From: Flavobacterium subsaxonicum WB 4.1-42 = DSM 21790
GTDB lineage: Bacteria; Bacteroidota; Bacteroidia; Flavobacteriales; Flavobacteriaceae
Length of the DNA: 64,000 bases
Assembly: GCF_000422725.1 (NCBI RefSeq)
Contig: NZ_AUGP01000017.1
Coordinates: forward strand, 660,347 to 724,346
Direction: 5' to 3'
The position numbers were made by a program, and so were the translations under genes. How positions within the stretch are numbered: the first letter of the stretch is position 1; each line of letters opens with the position of its first letter. The notes under the pieces are model-generated. The model was not told where the DNA came from. It made no database searches and was given only the letters and a program-made list of their open reading frames with translations. Positions 17,288-26,678 of this stretch are shown one piece after another.

Positions 17288-18052
17288 ATGGAAAACCAAG
17301 CATTCGAAAATCACGACAAATCCGGTCAGCGAAAAAAGATGGCGGATGAAACCCTGGCGGATCTGAACAAAAAGGGCAATAATAAATTTACCCTTTTATT
17401 AGTCGGGCGCACAGGCGTGGGCAAGTCCAGCAGCATCGATACCTTGTTAGGTAAAGAAGTCGCCAAGGTCAATGATTCAAAGCCGGAAACGATGAAGGTG
17501 ACCAAATATCCGGGGCAAACCAATGATATTAAATACGACATCATTGATACGCCGGGGCTTTGCGATGATTTTGCCGTTGCTGGTCATGACGAAGCTTATC
17601 TGAATCAGATCATCGAAAATGTGAAGTCTTTTGACTTGATGTGGTTTGTGGCTTTTTTTGCAGACACGCGCGTTTCGGCGGACGAGATGAGGGCCATCAA
17701 AATGCTGCACAAAGCTTTTGGCAAAGCTGCCTGGGACAAAACAGTGCTCGTGCTGACCTTTTCGAATTCCTTTTTTCCACCTGCAGACTTTGCCAAGAAA
17801 TTAGAAAGCAGAACAGAAGCTATACAAAACGAAATTGGTAAGCATTGTAGCATAACCCTTGCCCCGGCCATTCCTTCCGTGGCGATCGATAATGCCATCA
17901 TTACCAATCCTGACGGTCAAGAATGGCTGGGTGAGTTATATACAACGATCATTGAACGGATTTCGGCCAATGCAGCTTTACCGTTTATCATGGCTACCGC
18001 TTCCCGTCTAAAGGTAGAAAAGCCAGATAAATTCGTACTGAAAACCGCCTAA
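17288..18052 (+). CDS. AIG1/GIMAP-like (Toc34-type) GTPase
   Basis: A 254-residue single-domain GTPase. P-loop is GRTGVGKSS (40-48), the switch region is ETMKVTKYPG (67-76), G3 is DTPGLCDD (87-94), then VAFFADTRVSADEMRAIKML (121-140), where AIG1/Toc34 proteins have a conserved box, and a variant G4 at LTFSN (156-160) instead of TKxD. The arrangement is closer to AIG1/GIMAP/Toc34 GTPases than to Era or dynamins. GIMAPs are immune GTPases of animals and plants, and GIMAP homology has been noted for the bacterial Eleos defence system. It lacks a C-terminal membrane anchor. It closes the operon, 11 bp after the unknown gene. Confidence 0.8.
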   Translation: MENQAFENHDKSGQRKKMADETLADLNKKGNNKFTLLLVGRTGVGKSSSIDTLLGKEVAKVNDSKPETMKVTKYPGQTNDIKYDIIDTPGLCDDFAVAGHDEAYLNQIIENVKSFDLMWFVAFFADTRVSADEMRAIKMLHKAFGKAAWDKTVLVLTFSNSFFPPADFAKKLESRTEAIQNEIGKHCSITLAPAIPSVAIDNAIITNPDGQEWLGELYTTIIERISANAALPFIMATASRLKVEKPDKFVLKTA

Positions 18053-18478
18053 ATTGCCAACAACAGGGAGTCTGCATCTTGAAATCTTTGTGTAGATTTT
18101 TTGCTTGAAGTTTGAAATAGTCAATAGTGTTTATAATATAATCCATTATTTCAAAGATTATTATCCAGAGATTTTCCGTTCGTATACTTTGGTTTGATAA
18201 TAAGCTCTGAAGGTTATATAATATATTTATTGGTTGATGAAATCTTTGCACGAACGAGCAGTCATACCGAAAGACCTGTCGCAATAAAAAAAATTTCATT
18301 CAGACTATTATCATAATAGTAAAAAAACTGATTTGTTACAGATGTTGAGGTTTTAACCCTAGGCTTTGTGATAATTCCAATGGGATTCGACCCGTTAATT
18401 GCTAATTTTCAGAAACTTAGTTAATAAATTATTTTGTTGTTAACATTTTTTTAATAATTTTATATTCACAAAAACCCC
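18053..18478. other. Intergenic stretch without a gene
   Basis: AT-rich, about 430 bp. I see no gene, no strong terminator after the GTPase operon and no repeat. The promoter of the following secreted-protein pair should lie near its right end, where composition falls to nearly pure A/T (18421-18475). Confidence 0.5.
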
Positions 18479-19765
18479 ATGCTTATGAAACTAAAAATCA
18501 TATTTATCACAGCGACATGTCTCATGTCATTAGTGGCTATGAGCCAAAATCATCTATTGGTGTATCATGGATCAGGAGGTACAACCCAGGTTTTTGATGC
18601 GCAAAACCATAGTGTCGTTAATCCATCCGTCAGGCTGGAAGAAGGACAGACTTTTACAATTACTGTACTCAACCCCAATCCGGCTTTGTACAGTTACAAA
18701 TTAAAAACAGCTGATATTGAAGTTAAAGCAGAAGAAAAAGAAATTACAGATTTATTGTCTACCTTCAGTACAATTTTAGGTAGCCGTGTTGGGAATAGTG
18801 CTGTTGCCGCATTCCTAGCACTGACACCGCTTCAAAAATACCACGTTATAATTAAAGAATTATCAGACGCAGTAGATCTGGCGAAAAAACACATAAAAGA
18901 CTCGGATGTTGCCGAGTCTATAATTCAAGCGCAAGCTTATGATAGTAATGTGGGTTTTCGAAAAGCCGTAAGAGACATCGGTACAATGCCTAACGGACAA
19001 TATAAATTTAACAATCCTAATCTCCTGAACGATCTCAATGCTTTAAGCGATTTATCGGGAGTAGGAACTCTGGAGAAAGAAGCATTCAGGCTTTTGAATA
19101 ACAGCCTTGTCGAGAAAATAAACGAAATTAAAAAACAAGCCAATCCTGCTACTACGCTAACAGTATGGACAGAAACTTTTAAAGTAACTGAAAAGACTAC
19201 TCAAATTTCAATTGAAATTGAAAAGATTGACAAAAATAATACGTCACTTGTACGTGACGGAAACGGTGCTGCACCCTATATACTTAATGTTGCTCTCATT
19301 GAACCTTATTTTAAAAGGGCGACCCTTGAGTTGGTGCCGGTTGCAAGCATAACACATTCTAATTATTATAATGAGTTTTATCTTGAAAACAATGTTGTAA
19401 GATCACGCGAGCGAAGCAAAACAATGTTTAACACAGGAATTATACTTAACGTGAATATTGCGAGGTTCGGCGTTGCAAAAGAGATGGCTGTAGGCATCGG
19501 GCCAGGATACAAGTTTAGTGCTGAAGAAAATGATTTTGAAAATTTATACCTGTCTGCACTTTTCAGCTATAAAAATTTTCTGCGTGTAGGCGTTGGGTTT
19601 GGATTTTCAAAGGTTCCACGTGATGACCTTAAAGGCGGTGTTAAGACAGGTGACCTGCTACCGGCTAATATATCAAACCTTGATGACCTTATTCAGTATG
19701 AAGAAAAACCGGGCTTCTTCTTTACCATTTCGTTTGCCGGCTTAAACCTTACCAAGAAAAAATAA
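18479..19765 (+). CDS. Secreted, probably outer-membrane protein of unknown family
   Basis: About 428 residues with a Sec signal peptide (KLKIIFITATCLMSLVAMSQ; the start may be 18479 or the ATG at 18485). After a short beta-rich domain (about 20-75) comes a helical middle (about 80-225), then beta segments. The last ~110 residues alternate aromatic and polar residues (NTGIILNVNIARF, AVGIGPGYKF, YLSALFSYKNFLRVGVGFGF) and end FFFTISFAGLNL before a lysine tail, as in beta-barrel strands. It is followed 19 bp later by a lipoprotein protease, so the two probably act together in the envelope. Base composition is like the AT-rich island. Confidence 0.65.
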   Translation: MLMKLKIIFITATCLMSLVAMSQNHLLVYHGSGGTTQVFDAQNHSVVNPSVRLEEGQTFTITVLNPNPALYSYKLKTADIEVKAEEKEITDLLSTFSTILGSRVGNSAVAAFLALTPLQKYHVIIKELSDAVDLAKKHIKDSDVAESIIQAQAYDSNVGFRKAVRDIGTMPNGQYKFNNPNLLNDLNALSDLSGVGTLEKEAFRLLNNSLVEKINEIKKQANPATTLTVWTETFKVTEKTTQISIEIEKIDKNNTSLVRDGNGAAPYILNVALIEPYFKRATLELVPVASITHSNYYNEFYLENNVVRSRERSKTMFNTGIILNVNIARFGVAKEMAVGIGPGYKFSAEENDFENLYLSALFSYKNFLRVGVGFGFSKVPRDDLKGGVKTGDLLPANISNLDDLIQYEEKPGFFFTISFAGLNLTKKK

Positions 19766-19784
19766 TAATAAACAATAGTACATT

Positions 19785-20834
19785 ATGAATTCACTAATAA
19801 AAATTTTCAGCATCACCTTATTGGGATGTATGCTTACAGCATGTAATGACCGCAAGATTGGTGCTGACGATGAAGCAATTGTCATTGATTCAGCCAGCAA
19901 CATAGAAGTTGTGGCTCCTGATAGTGTGGGCCAGGCCATGGTTGAGTCAGCCATGAAAAATTATATAGAGACAAATACAGATTATAAGCTTGACACCATT
20001 TCTTATGCAAATCTAAACAGCCAAAGAAATTATAAGGCGCGCCAACTGCAAAGAGAACTTATGAGAATACTGCCAAAAATAGATTTAAAGACTGGGAAAG
20101 GCGAAGATGAAGTGACCCGCACCTATTATATTATTGAAGGTGATATTAGAGTAGATGATTATGAATTGCTTTTATATTGTTATAAAAGATTAAGTTCAAA
20201 ACAAGAACAATTGCAGGAACGTAATAAAAGCGATAAATTAACTGTGGCCACGACAATTACCGGGCAAGCTGCCATCTGGCAACCTGGAACTGTTTTGAAA
20301 TATTTTGTAAGCCGCAGCTCATTCAGTACCAAAGCTAAATATGATGAAGCTGTGCGTTCTATGCAAATTGCAACCAAAGAATGGGCTAAGGTCTGTAATA
20401 TAAAATTCCAATACCTGCCTCAGTTAGATAACCGATATGTTGATTTGGAAGCATATCCCGAAAATGCACTATTTATGGTACGCGAGGTAAATTCTCAAGG
20501 AGAATTTTTGGCGCAGGCATTTTTCCCGCATTATCCGAAATATAACCGAATGCTTTTGCTGGATTCAGGTTTTTTCACAACTACCATAAGCAGGGTCGGC
20601 ATTCTAAGGCATGAAATCGGACATGTCTTAGGGTTCAGGCATGAACATATCTGGCTGCAAGATGGCTCTTGCCCCGGAGAACAAATAATTGAAGATGCAT
20701 TGGGAGCCGAAGCTAAAACATTATATGATCCCTACTCGGTAATGCACTATCCTTGTGGGTTGAATGTAAACAATACACAATTGCTTTTAACAGACTTTGA
20801 CAAAAAGGGCGCTTTACTCGTATATCCCTTTTAA
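19785..20834 (+). CDS. Lipoprotein zinc metalloprotease (HExxHxxGxxH)
   Basis: 349 residues. The signal peptide ends in a lipobox (LGCMLTAC, Cys about 20-21), so it is a lipoprotein. The extended zinc motif H276-E-I-G-H280-V-L-G-F-R-H286 is of matrixin/astacin type. A downstream SVMHYPCG gives the Met-turn, and the P1-like region has FVSRSSFSTKAKYDEAVR as in astacin-like enzymes. It is thus a metzincin-like peptidase on the periplasmic or outer side. It pairs with the upstream barrel-like protein and is followed by a strong terminator. Physiological target unknown; it could process the partner or foreign proteins. Confidence 0.8.
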   Translation: MNSLIKIFSITLLGCMLTACNDRKIGADDEAIVIDSASNIEVVAPDSVGQAMVESAMKNYIETNTDYKLDTISYANLNSQRNYKARQLQRELMRILPKIDLKTGKGEDEVTRTYYIIEGDIRVDDYELLLYCYKRLSSKQEQLQERNKSDKLTVATTITGQAAIWQPGTVLKYFVSRSSFSTKAKYDEAVRSMQIATKEWAKVCNIKFQYLPQLDNRYVDLEAYPENALFMVREVNSQGEFLAQAFFPHYPKYNRMLLLDSGFFTTTISRVGILRHEIGHVLGFRHEHIWLQDGSCPGEQIIEDALGAEAKTLYDPYSVMHYPCGLNVNNTQLLLTDFDKKGALLVYPF

Positions 20835-20857
20835 ATTATCAACTAAATAAACGTAAA

Positions 20858-20890
20858 AAAGGCAAAGCAGATTCTTCTGCTTTGCCTTTT
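20858..20890. terminator. Strong hairpin terminator after the protease
   Basis: GGCAAAGCAGA / TCTGCTTTGCC stem, loop TTC, A run before and T run after, so it can work in both directions. Confidence 0.8.
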
Positions 20891-20892
20891 AC

Positions 20893-20923
20893 TTGTGGAG
20901 AAGAAGGGATTCGAAAGTGCCGA
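20893..20923 (-). repeat. Possible tRNA 3'-end remnant
   Basis: On the minus strand the sequence reads TTCGAATCCCTTCTTCTCC and ACA, like the T-loop, acceptor stem and discriminator of a tRNA. It runs directly into the hairpin terminator at 20858-20890, as a real tRNA would. No matching 5' part (anticodon or D arm) is present to the right, so it is at most an integration scar. Confidence 0.3.
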
Positions 20924-21421
20924 CCTAAACAATTTTATTATTTATTTCTGTAGACTTTATAAATGCAGTAAATAATAAAGTCTTGGAGTCCTTGATGCCG
21001 AAAAAACTATGAATTATTATTTGGTTCACTTTCGATAAATAGTAAACGTAATTCTATAACTACCGCATTGTTAGGTAACAATCAGATTAATTTACACAGC
21101 ATTGCAATTAGAATAATCACAGTCAATTAATAAACTATATTTTAATTTCATTAAAAGAGTTAAACTAGGCACAAGAATCTTAGAAATTAAAAGAAATTCA
21201 ATTGTTTAGCGTACATAAACCGAACACAATTGACTCCTTTTCCGATTAAAACTGACCACTGTTTATATTGACCTATAATTAAATATCATCTTAATGAATT
21301 TGGAGGAGAGGGGGTCAACATAATTAAGTAGTCCACCCTCACCAATACCAATTTTAGATTAATAAAGAGATTTACTAATAATAGAATATATAATCCGTAG
21401 AAGAGTATTGATTTAAAATAG
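20924..21421. other. Intergenic stretch without a gene
   Basis: About 500 bp of AT-rich DNA between the putative tRNA remnant and island repeat copy B. No convincing reading frame, repeat or RNA is seen. Confidence 0.5.
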
Positions 21422-21459
21422 AGTGACGCCATTAGGCAGCTAATGGCGTCACTTGTCTT
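21422..21459. terminator. Hairpin before island repeat copy B
   Basis: GTGACGCCATTA / TAATGGCGTCAC, a perfect 12 bp stem with loop GGCAGC, followed by TTGTCTTT. It sits in the same place relative to copy B as the CCCCTGA hairpins do relative to copies A and D. Confidence 0.65.
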
Positions 21460-21462
21460 TAT

Positions 21463-21538
21463 TGTGCACCCTATAGTACAAAACTCGAACCATTTGCTGG
21501 AAGATTTGAAACTGTTATGTGATATTTTAGCAGATTAA
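21463..21538 (+). repeat. Island boundary repeat, copy B
   Basis: The first ~47 bp differ from copy A at only about three positions (core AGTACAAAACTCGAACCATT identical). The frame at 21464 reads VHPIVQNSNHLLEDLKLLCD and stops TAA at 21536-21538. Most differences from copy A within the shared part are synonymous in this frame. Confidence 0.6.
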
Positions 21539-21752
21539 ACCTATAAAAACCAGTGAGACGATTATAAGGCAAAATTGACTAAAAAAAAACTCTATAGAGG
21601 GGTTAAAACCTTCTTGAAAAACGTGACTTTAAAGCTATTTTCAGGCTTTAAAAAGTAATGTCATGATTATGCCATAGGTGAAGTCAGGGGCAATATATAA
21701 TATGTGTTTCAGCGAAACTGGTCGCTCGTTTCGCAAATAGTGCGTGTTATCT

Positions 21753-24700
21753 TTATAGACTAATATTGAAATACTGCTGACTTAAGTATAAGATGAACTC
21801 TGAGAAAGAAAGATACTCTCGCCATGTGCTTCGGCTGACATTAACACTATAGGTATCATTGTCAAGCCTGGTTTGGACGGTACCTTCATTATAAGTACCA
21901 ATTGTTTTTAATCCCTGTTCCATTGCTAAAACTTTTTGTTCTACAACGTCGCCAATATTCAATACAAAACGAGCATTAGCGATAAAGTAATCCTTGTCCA
22001 CTAATGTATCATGTTGCTCTCTTAACAAAACACATAAGGCATATCTACTTTTATAATCTTTTGCCGCTTTTCCTTGTGTGCGTGACATCTTGACAGTTTC
22101 ATTATGTGCAACAGTGCTTTTAATTTCCAGATAAAAGGGTTGATTTCGGGGATGAAGAATTTCAAAATCATACCCAACATCAGGATTTTTAATATCCAAA
22201 GTCTGTATTTCTGAAATTGCTGCTTTAAAGGCATTTTCTGCGGCATCTCCTACTGCTTTTCGCCATTCTGCATCTTCCGCTGCCTGCCTTATTTCGTGAG
22301 CAACTATTAGAAGTTTTGCCGTTCCTCCAGCCATCTTAGATGCATTAATCAATAAATTGATTTCCTTTGCAGACATATCTAGTTCAGCTAATGCTTGAAT
22401 TTCCTCTGCTGTCTTATCAATCTTAGAAAGAGCTATTACCATTTTACTAACTTCTGGGCCAAATGCCTTTACATATAATATTGGTCTTTCCTTTTTAAAA
22501 TGGGGGAAAAGTTTTCCTCTTTCTTCTTCGTTTTCTCCGAACCAATCATTGAGACTATGAAATAGAGGGTTAAGTTCTGCCCCAGCTTCAACTTTCTCTT
22601 GTATATCATGGGCAATGAACAATTCATCAAGTGGTTTGGTTAATATATCTGCAGTTGTCCATGGCAGGGACTCGACAGTAATTTCATTGTCAATCAGCAA
22701 AAATTTGGCGTCACCTTTACCTAGATAGGTGGTATAAAGTATTTTGAGGAGATCATCGAATTTAGCTTTCTTATCTTCTCTAAAGATAGTCGACTCAAAC
22801 TTTCTAAAATTTCCATTTTGCATAGGAATTATTGCATTGGTAGTTAGCAGGGCTTGATAATCCGCAGTCCTGTACAAAATTTCGATCATGGTGTTCAACC
22901 ATGTATATGCCGAACTATTATCATCTTGAAAATAAGTGTTGCAGAAAGTCTTAAATGTCTTTTCATTTTCTATCAGCCAGCACACGTATTTAATAGAAGC
23001 AGTTTCGGCAGACCCAAAACTGAAGTCTTCCATGTCGTCAACCATCTGTTTTTCAGGAACTATTTCTGGGAGTAACTGTCTCAGTTGTAGATACCATTTG
23101 TTTCTCTCTTTGGAAAGGTCATTTGGGAACATGCTTACCAAAGTAAAAACTGCTTTATATTTTTCAAGATTATCAGCCGAAGGTGTTAACGAACCAACGT
23201 ATGTATTTATTCCGGTAAAATATGCTTTCCTATCCAATACATCGATGCCTTCTAATTGTTCTATATCTGGGTGTACCAAAATATCATATACCTTTTGGCC
23301 AAGTGTGTCCCCAATGTCCTTCATTCTGCTACTGAGAATATTGTCTTTACGCACCGCTTCTTTTTTATTAATTTCTCCTTTCGTGTTTGGGTAGATAGGA
23401 TAACTATCAGCAAGATCATGTCTGCCAATACGATGCAGAAAGTTAATAAGTTGGTTTAGCCATTGAGTTTTAGTTTCATTTTCGCTCAACTTAAGAGTTT
23501 CTAATGCACCGGGCATAATAATATGTTTAAGTAAGTCTTCCTCATTAACCGAAATGTTTATTTCCCAATTTTCGGAGTCTTGGAAATAGATTCTCTGCCA
23601 ATCTATGAAAGTAGCTTCCTCAGGAAACTGGTTATGAAAATATTTTGCGGCAAGCTGATAAAATTCCAGATTATCTTCCATCTTCTCAAATATTCTTGGA
23701 ATTTTTGCCTTAGGAAGTGATATTGCCAGTCCAGCAGCAGAAACTAGCAAATGGTGTGTGGTAAAAAAATCTCTTAACGGCTTTTGAATATTTTCTGTGT
23801 ACCATGTATCAGAGGTATATTCGATTTTCTCTAGTGGCAGTCCACATTCACTAAGTAAATATAAACCTCCTATAGGTGCGCTTTGAAGAATACTAAAGAA
23901 TTTTATTACAGAATCACGATAACAGATAAATACGTCTCTGTTAGCATCAGCGGTTGTATCAATGCGGTTTTCATTATCCTTATAGGTCCTTATTCCATCC
24001 CGTGGCTCAGATGGAAGAAATTCACTTGAATGAAGCATAAAAGGAATATTCCACGTTTCGGTACCTACTAATGGAAATTCTTTATATAATTTGATTTCCT
24101 TCTCAATCCTTTGTACCACCCAGCTTCCATCTTTGTATTTTGCCGGGACTGCTATAGTTAAGTTATTATTACTGTAATGAATTAATCCCTCTCTGTAACC
24201 TTCAACTTCAATTGAACTTTCCTTCAACTCTGAAAATAAAATACCGGAATAAATTTCTTCAGCTGGTGACAAAGAATATGTTCTAGTGTTTAGTTCTGTT
24301 TTTACCGCTAACGAACCTATCCCAGATCTTTCGGTTGTAGAATTAATTAAAAGTACAAAAGGTAGATTTCTAGTAAAATCATTTAAACTTGTCTGTGCTA
24401 AAGCAAGGGAATCTAAATCAAGTTCATAACTATAAATTGTAAATATGCTTTCAGTGAAATCTTCAGCATTGGCTTCAAAAAAAGAATTTATCAAATTAAA
24501 TACTTCATTTAATGCTACTTCAAGATCGTTAAAATTATCTGATCTACGGTCTACTGGAATAGTGAAATTTACTAAACCATTTTTACCCTGCAATAAACCT
24601 GAAACTGTTACTAAGTGATTCAACGCATGCGTGGTAACAAAGCCAGTGCCAAACTTGCCAGTCTTGCCGTCACTATTGTCAAAAGACTTTGTACTTGTCC

Positions 24701-24992
24701 GTCTCACTAAGGCTAAGAGGTCATTTAAAGTAAATGAGACACCATCATGTGAAAAAGTTATCTGATTGTCAAACAACGTGATGCTTACATTCACAGTTCT
24801 ATTTTGAACAGTCCCTTCTTTGTGGGCGCAATCCTTCGCATTCTGCAGAAGTTCCCAAACCCATCGTCTCCTTCGATCTAATGGCACGGTTTTTAATCTT
24901 TCAAGGTCCTGTAAAATAGCTTTTATCTCACTTTTTTTTCTGTCTTCATCTAATGCAATATCGACAGCGCTTTTTTGCAAATTTTCACTCAT
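21753..24992 (-). CDS. Sacsin-type GHKL ATPase with C-terminal DUF3883-like domain
   Basis: A 1079-residue protein; the ATG at 24992 is preferred over a GTG two codons upstream. The N-terminal Hsp90/sacsin-like ATPase has N-box WELLQNAKD (46-54), G1 motif SHDGVSF (81-87) and G2 motif GKFGTGF (112-118). A long helical middle has no recognised domain. The C-terminal part (about 930-1010) has VGYDFEIL, then YLEIKST, the pattern of DUF3883, a PD-(D/E)xK-like nuclease fold. Such ATPase-DUF3883 proteins are frequent in defence islands and some are fused to or near restriction systems. It is transcribed divergently from hsdM with a 285 bp gap, so it may belong to the same module. Antiviral action is inferred. 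Confidence 0.75.
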   Translation of the reverse strand: MSENLQKSAVDIALDEDRKKSEIKAILQDLERLKTVPLDRRRRWVWELLQNAKDCAHKEGTVQNRTVNVSITLFDNQITFSHDGVSFTLNDLLALVRRTSTKSFDNSDGKTGKFGTGFVTTHALNHLVTVSGLLQGKNGLVNFTIPVDRRSDNFNDLEVALNEVFNLINSFFEANAEDFTESIFTIYSYELDLDSLALAQTSLNDFTRNLPFVLLINSTTERSGIGSLAVKTELNTRTYSLSPAEEIYSGILFSELKESSIEVEGYREGLIHYSNNNLTIAVPAKYKDGSWVVQRIEKEIKLYKEFPLVGTETWNIPFMLHSSEFLPSEPRDGIRTYKDNENRIDTTADANRDVFICYRDSVIKFFSILQSAPIGGLYLLSECGLPLEKIEYTSDTWYTENIQKPLRDFFTTHHLLVSAAGLAISLPKAKIPRIFEKMEDNLEFYQLAAKYFHNQFPEEATFIDWQRIYFQDSENWEINISVNEEDLLKHIIMPGALETLKLSENETKTQWLNQLINFLHRIGRHDLADSYPIYPNTKGEINKKEAVRKDNILSSRMKDIGDTLGQKVYDILVHPDIEQLEGIDVLDRKAYFTGINTYVGSLTPSADNLEKYKAVFTLVSMFPNDLSKERNKWYLQLRQLLPEIVPEKQMVDDMEDFSFGSAETASIKYVCWLIENEKTFKTFCNTYFQDDNSSAYTWLNTMIEILYRTADYQALLTTNAIIPMQNGNFRKFESTIFREDKKAKFDDLLKILYTTYLGKGDAKFLLIDNEITVESLPWTTADILTKPLDELFIAHDIQEKVEAGAELNPLFHSLNDWFGENEEERGKLFPHFKKERPILYVKAFGPEVSKMVIALSKIDKTAEEIQALAELDMSAKEINLLINASKMAGGTAKLLIVAHEIRQAAEDAEWRKAVGDAAENAFKAAISEIQTLDIKNPDVGYDFEILHPRNQPFYLEIKSTVAHNETVKMSRTQGKAAKDYKSRYALCVLLREQHDTLVDKDYFIANARFVLNIGDVVEQKVLAMEQGLKTIGTYNEGTVQTRLDNDTYSVNVSRSTWREYLSFSEFILYLSQQYFNISL

Positions 24993-25202
24993 ATTCACAA
25001 TTGTTGGGTAGATTTATACACAGGTGAAACAAATCGTCTACTGCCGTCTCTCCAATAATAGTCAGCAAAAAGTAGTATTTTTGCCTAGCTGATGGAGTTT
25101 AAATTTGGACGTTAATTATGTTCTTTGATCTAAGCAAATATAAATAAAAGCCATTAACTATCACCAATTTTAATTGTTGCTATAATCAATCAATTTAAAG
25201 AA

Positions 25203-25224
25203 AATTGATAGCGAATTGATAGCG
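25203..25224. promoter_or_regulatory. Tandem 11 bp direct repeat upstream of hsdM
   Basis: AATTGATAGCG occurs twice back to back, between the divergent sacsin-like gene and hsdM, 54-75 bp before the hsdM start. One-helical-turn spacing suits a regulator binding side by side; no regulator gene is nearby. A TATCTTAG at 25252-25259 could be a weak -7 element. Confidence 0.4.
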
Positions 25225-25277
25225 TTAAGTCAGCAATAAGATTTTACTATGTATCTTAGCATTCTATAAACATTGCA

Positions 25278-26678
25278 ATGGATCTAGTTAACAAATTTTG
25301 GAATTTTTGCCACACTCTTCGTCATGAGGGCGTTGACTACAGTGACTACATAGAAGAACTCACATATTTAATCTTTTTAAAGATAGCAGAGGAACGTGGA
25401 ATTGCTATCCCTGAAGGTTGCTCATGGAATGATCTAATTGTGCACGACAAGGAAGACTTATTGATTAAATATAATAAGGTTCTGAATGAGCTTAGTATGG
25501 AGAAAAGTATACTTGGTAATATTTTTAGCCAACCAATGGCTAAAATACGAAGTTCCAAAAGTTTAAAACGACTATTGACCCTTATCGATGAAGTTAACTG
25601 GTCTTCCTATGATGAAGACGTATTAGGTTCTATGTTTGAAGGTTTACTAGAAAAGGCGGCTAACGAAAGTAAAAAAGGGGCAGGGCAATATTTTACTCCA
25701 AGACCTCTAATTGATTCAATTGTAACCGTTATGAGGCCTGATCCATTTGAATCTCCAATATTTAAAATGTCAGATGTCGCATGTGGTACCGCAGGGTTCA
25801 TAATTTCAAGCTATGAATGGATTAAGAAGAAAAATTCAGTTAAGGCGCTATCCGAACAAAAGCTATCCAAACTATACAATGACACTTATTTTGGGCAGGA
25901 ACTTGTGACGAGACCACGTAGAATGGCACAAATGAATCTTTTTTTACATGGTATCAGTCCTAACATTAAACTTGGCGACACCATTTACGAGCCTTTTGAC
26001 AATGTTTTATATAATTGTATTTTAACAAATCCCCCTTTTGGCAACAAAGGATCTAACCAAATACCGGAACGAAAAGATTTTTCTATCAAAACCAGCAATA
26101 AACAACTGAATTTTATACAACATGTTATAAGTAGCCTAGTACTTAAGGGCCGTACTGCAATTGTGCTACCAGATAATGTTTTGTCGGATGAGAAAGCAGT
26201 TGAGTTATGGAAGGTAATAATGCCTGAATGTAATGTCCACACCATTCTCAAACTTCCCAATGGCACATTTTTGCCTTATGCAAATGTGAAAGCAGTAGTC
26301 ATTTTTATACAAAAAGGTGTCCCTACCAAAAATATTTGGATTTACGATGCGCGAAGTAACGTAGAAAGCATAACCAAGAAAGGGCGTCCGCTAACGCACG
26401 ATCACTTTAAAAATTTTATTAAAAGTTATGGCGATGAACCAAACGGAACCGCTAAACGGACTGAATCGGATTCTGAACAGAGATTTCGTAAGTTTACAGT
26501 TGACCAAATAGCAAAAAGAAATTATAATTTGGACATTAACTGGATATCGGATAATCAAAATCTGGAAAATGAATATTTTGAAATAGAAGACATTACAAGC
26601 GAGGCTATAATAGAACTCGAAGCAATAATTGAAAGTCTCAAAGAGTTATCTAACATGTTAGAAAATAATAATGAGTAA
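25278..26678 (+). CDS. hsdM: Type I restriction-modification methyltransferase subunit (HsdM)
   Basis: 466 residues. The N-terminal helical HsdM domain (about 1-125) is followed by the N6-adenine methyltransferase core: GQYFTPR (136-142), SAM-binding motif I DVACGTAGF (166-174) and catalytic motif IV NPPF (251-254). It methylates adenine within the bipartite site chosen by HsdS. Its stop overlaps the hsdS start by 8 nt. The usual third gene, hsdR, is absent from the whole window; instead an ABC-type ATPase and an HNH nuclease follow. It is shorter than many E. coli-type HsdM proteins but complete by motif. Confidence 0.92.
   Translation: MDLVNKFWNFCHTLRHEGVDYSDYIEELTYLIFLKIAEERGIAIPEGCSWNDLIVHDKEDLLIKYNKVLNELSMEKSILGNIFSQPMAKIRSSKSLKRLLTLIDEVNWSSYDEDVLGSMFEGLLEKAANESKKGAGQYFTPRPLIDSIVTVMRPDPFESPIFKMSDVACGTAGFIISSYEWIKKKNSVKALSEQKLSKLYNDTYFGQELVTRPRRMAQMNLFLHGISPNIKLGDTIYEPFDNVLYNCILTNPPFGNKGSNQIPERKDFSIKTSNKQLNFIQHVISSLVLKGRTAIVLPDNVLSDEKAVELWKVIMPECNVHTILKLPNGTFLPYANVKAVVIFIQKGVPTKNIWIYDARSNVESITKKGRPLTHDHFKNFIKSYGDEPNGTAKRTESDSEQRFRKFTVDQIAKRNYNLDINWISDNQNLENEYFEIEDITSEAIIELEAIIESLKELSNMLENNNE

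Noticed and set aside
21753..24992. Hsp90 chaperone or DNA mismatch repair MutL from the GHKL motifs
   Set aside because: No Hsp90 middle domain or MutL endonuclease domain; the C-terminus is DUF3883-like.
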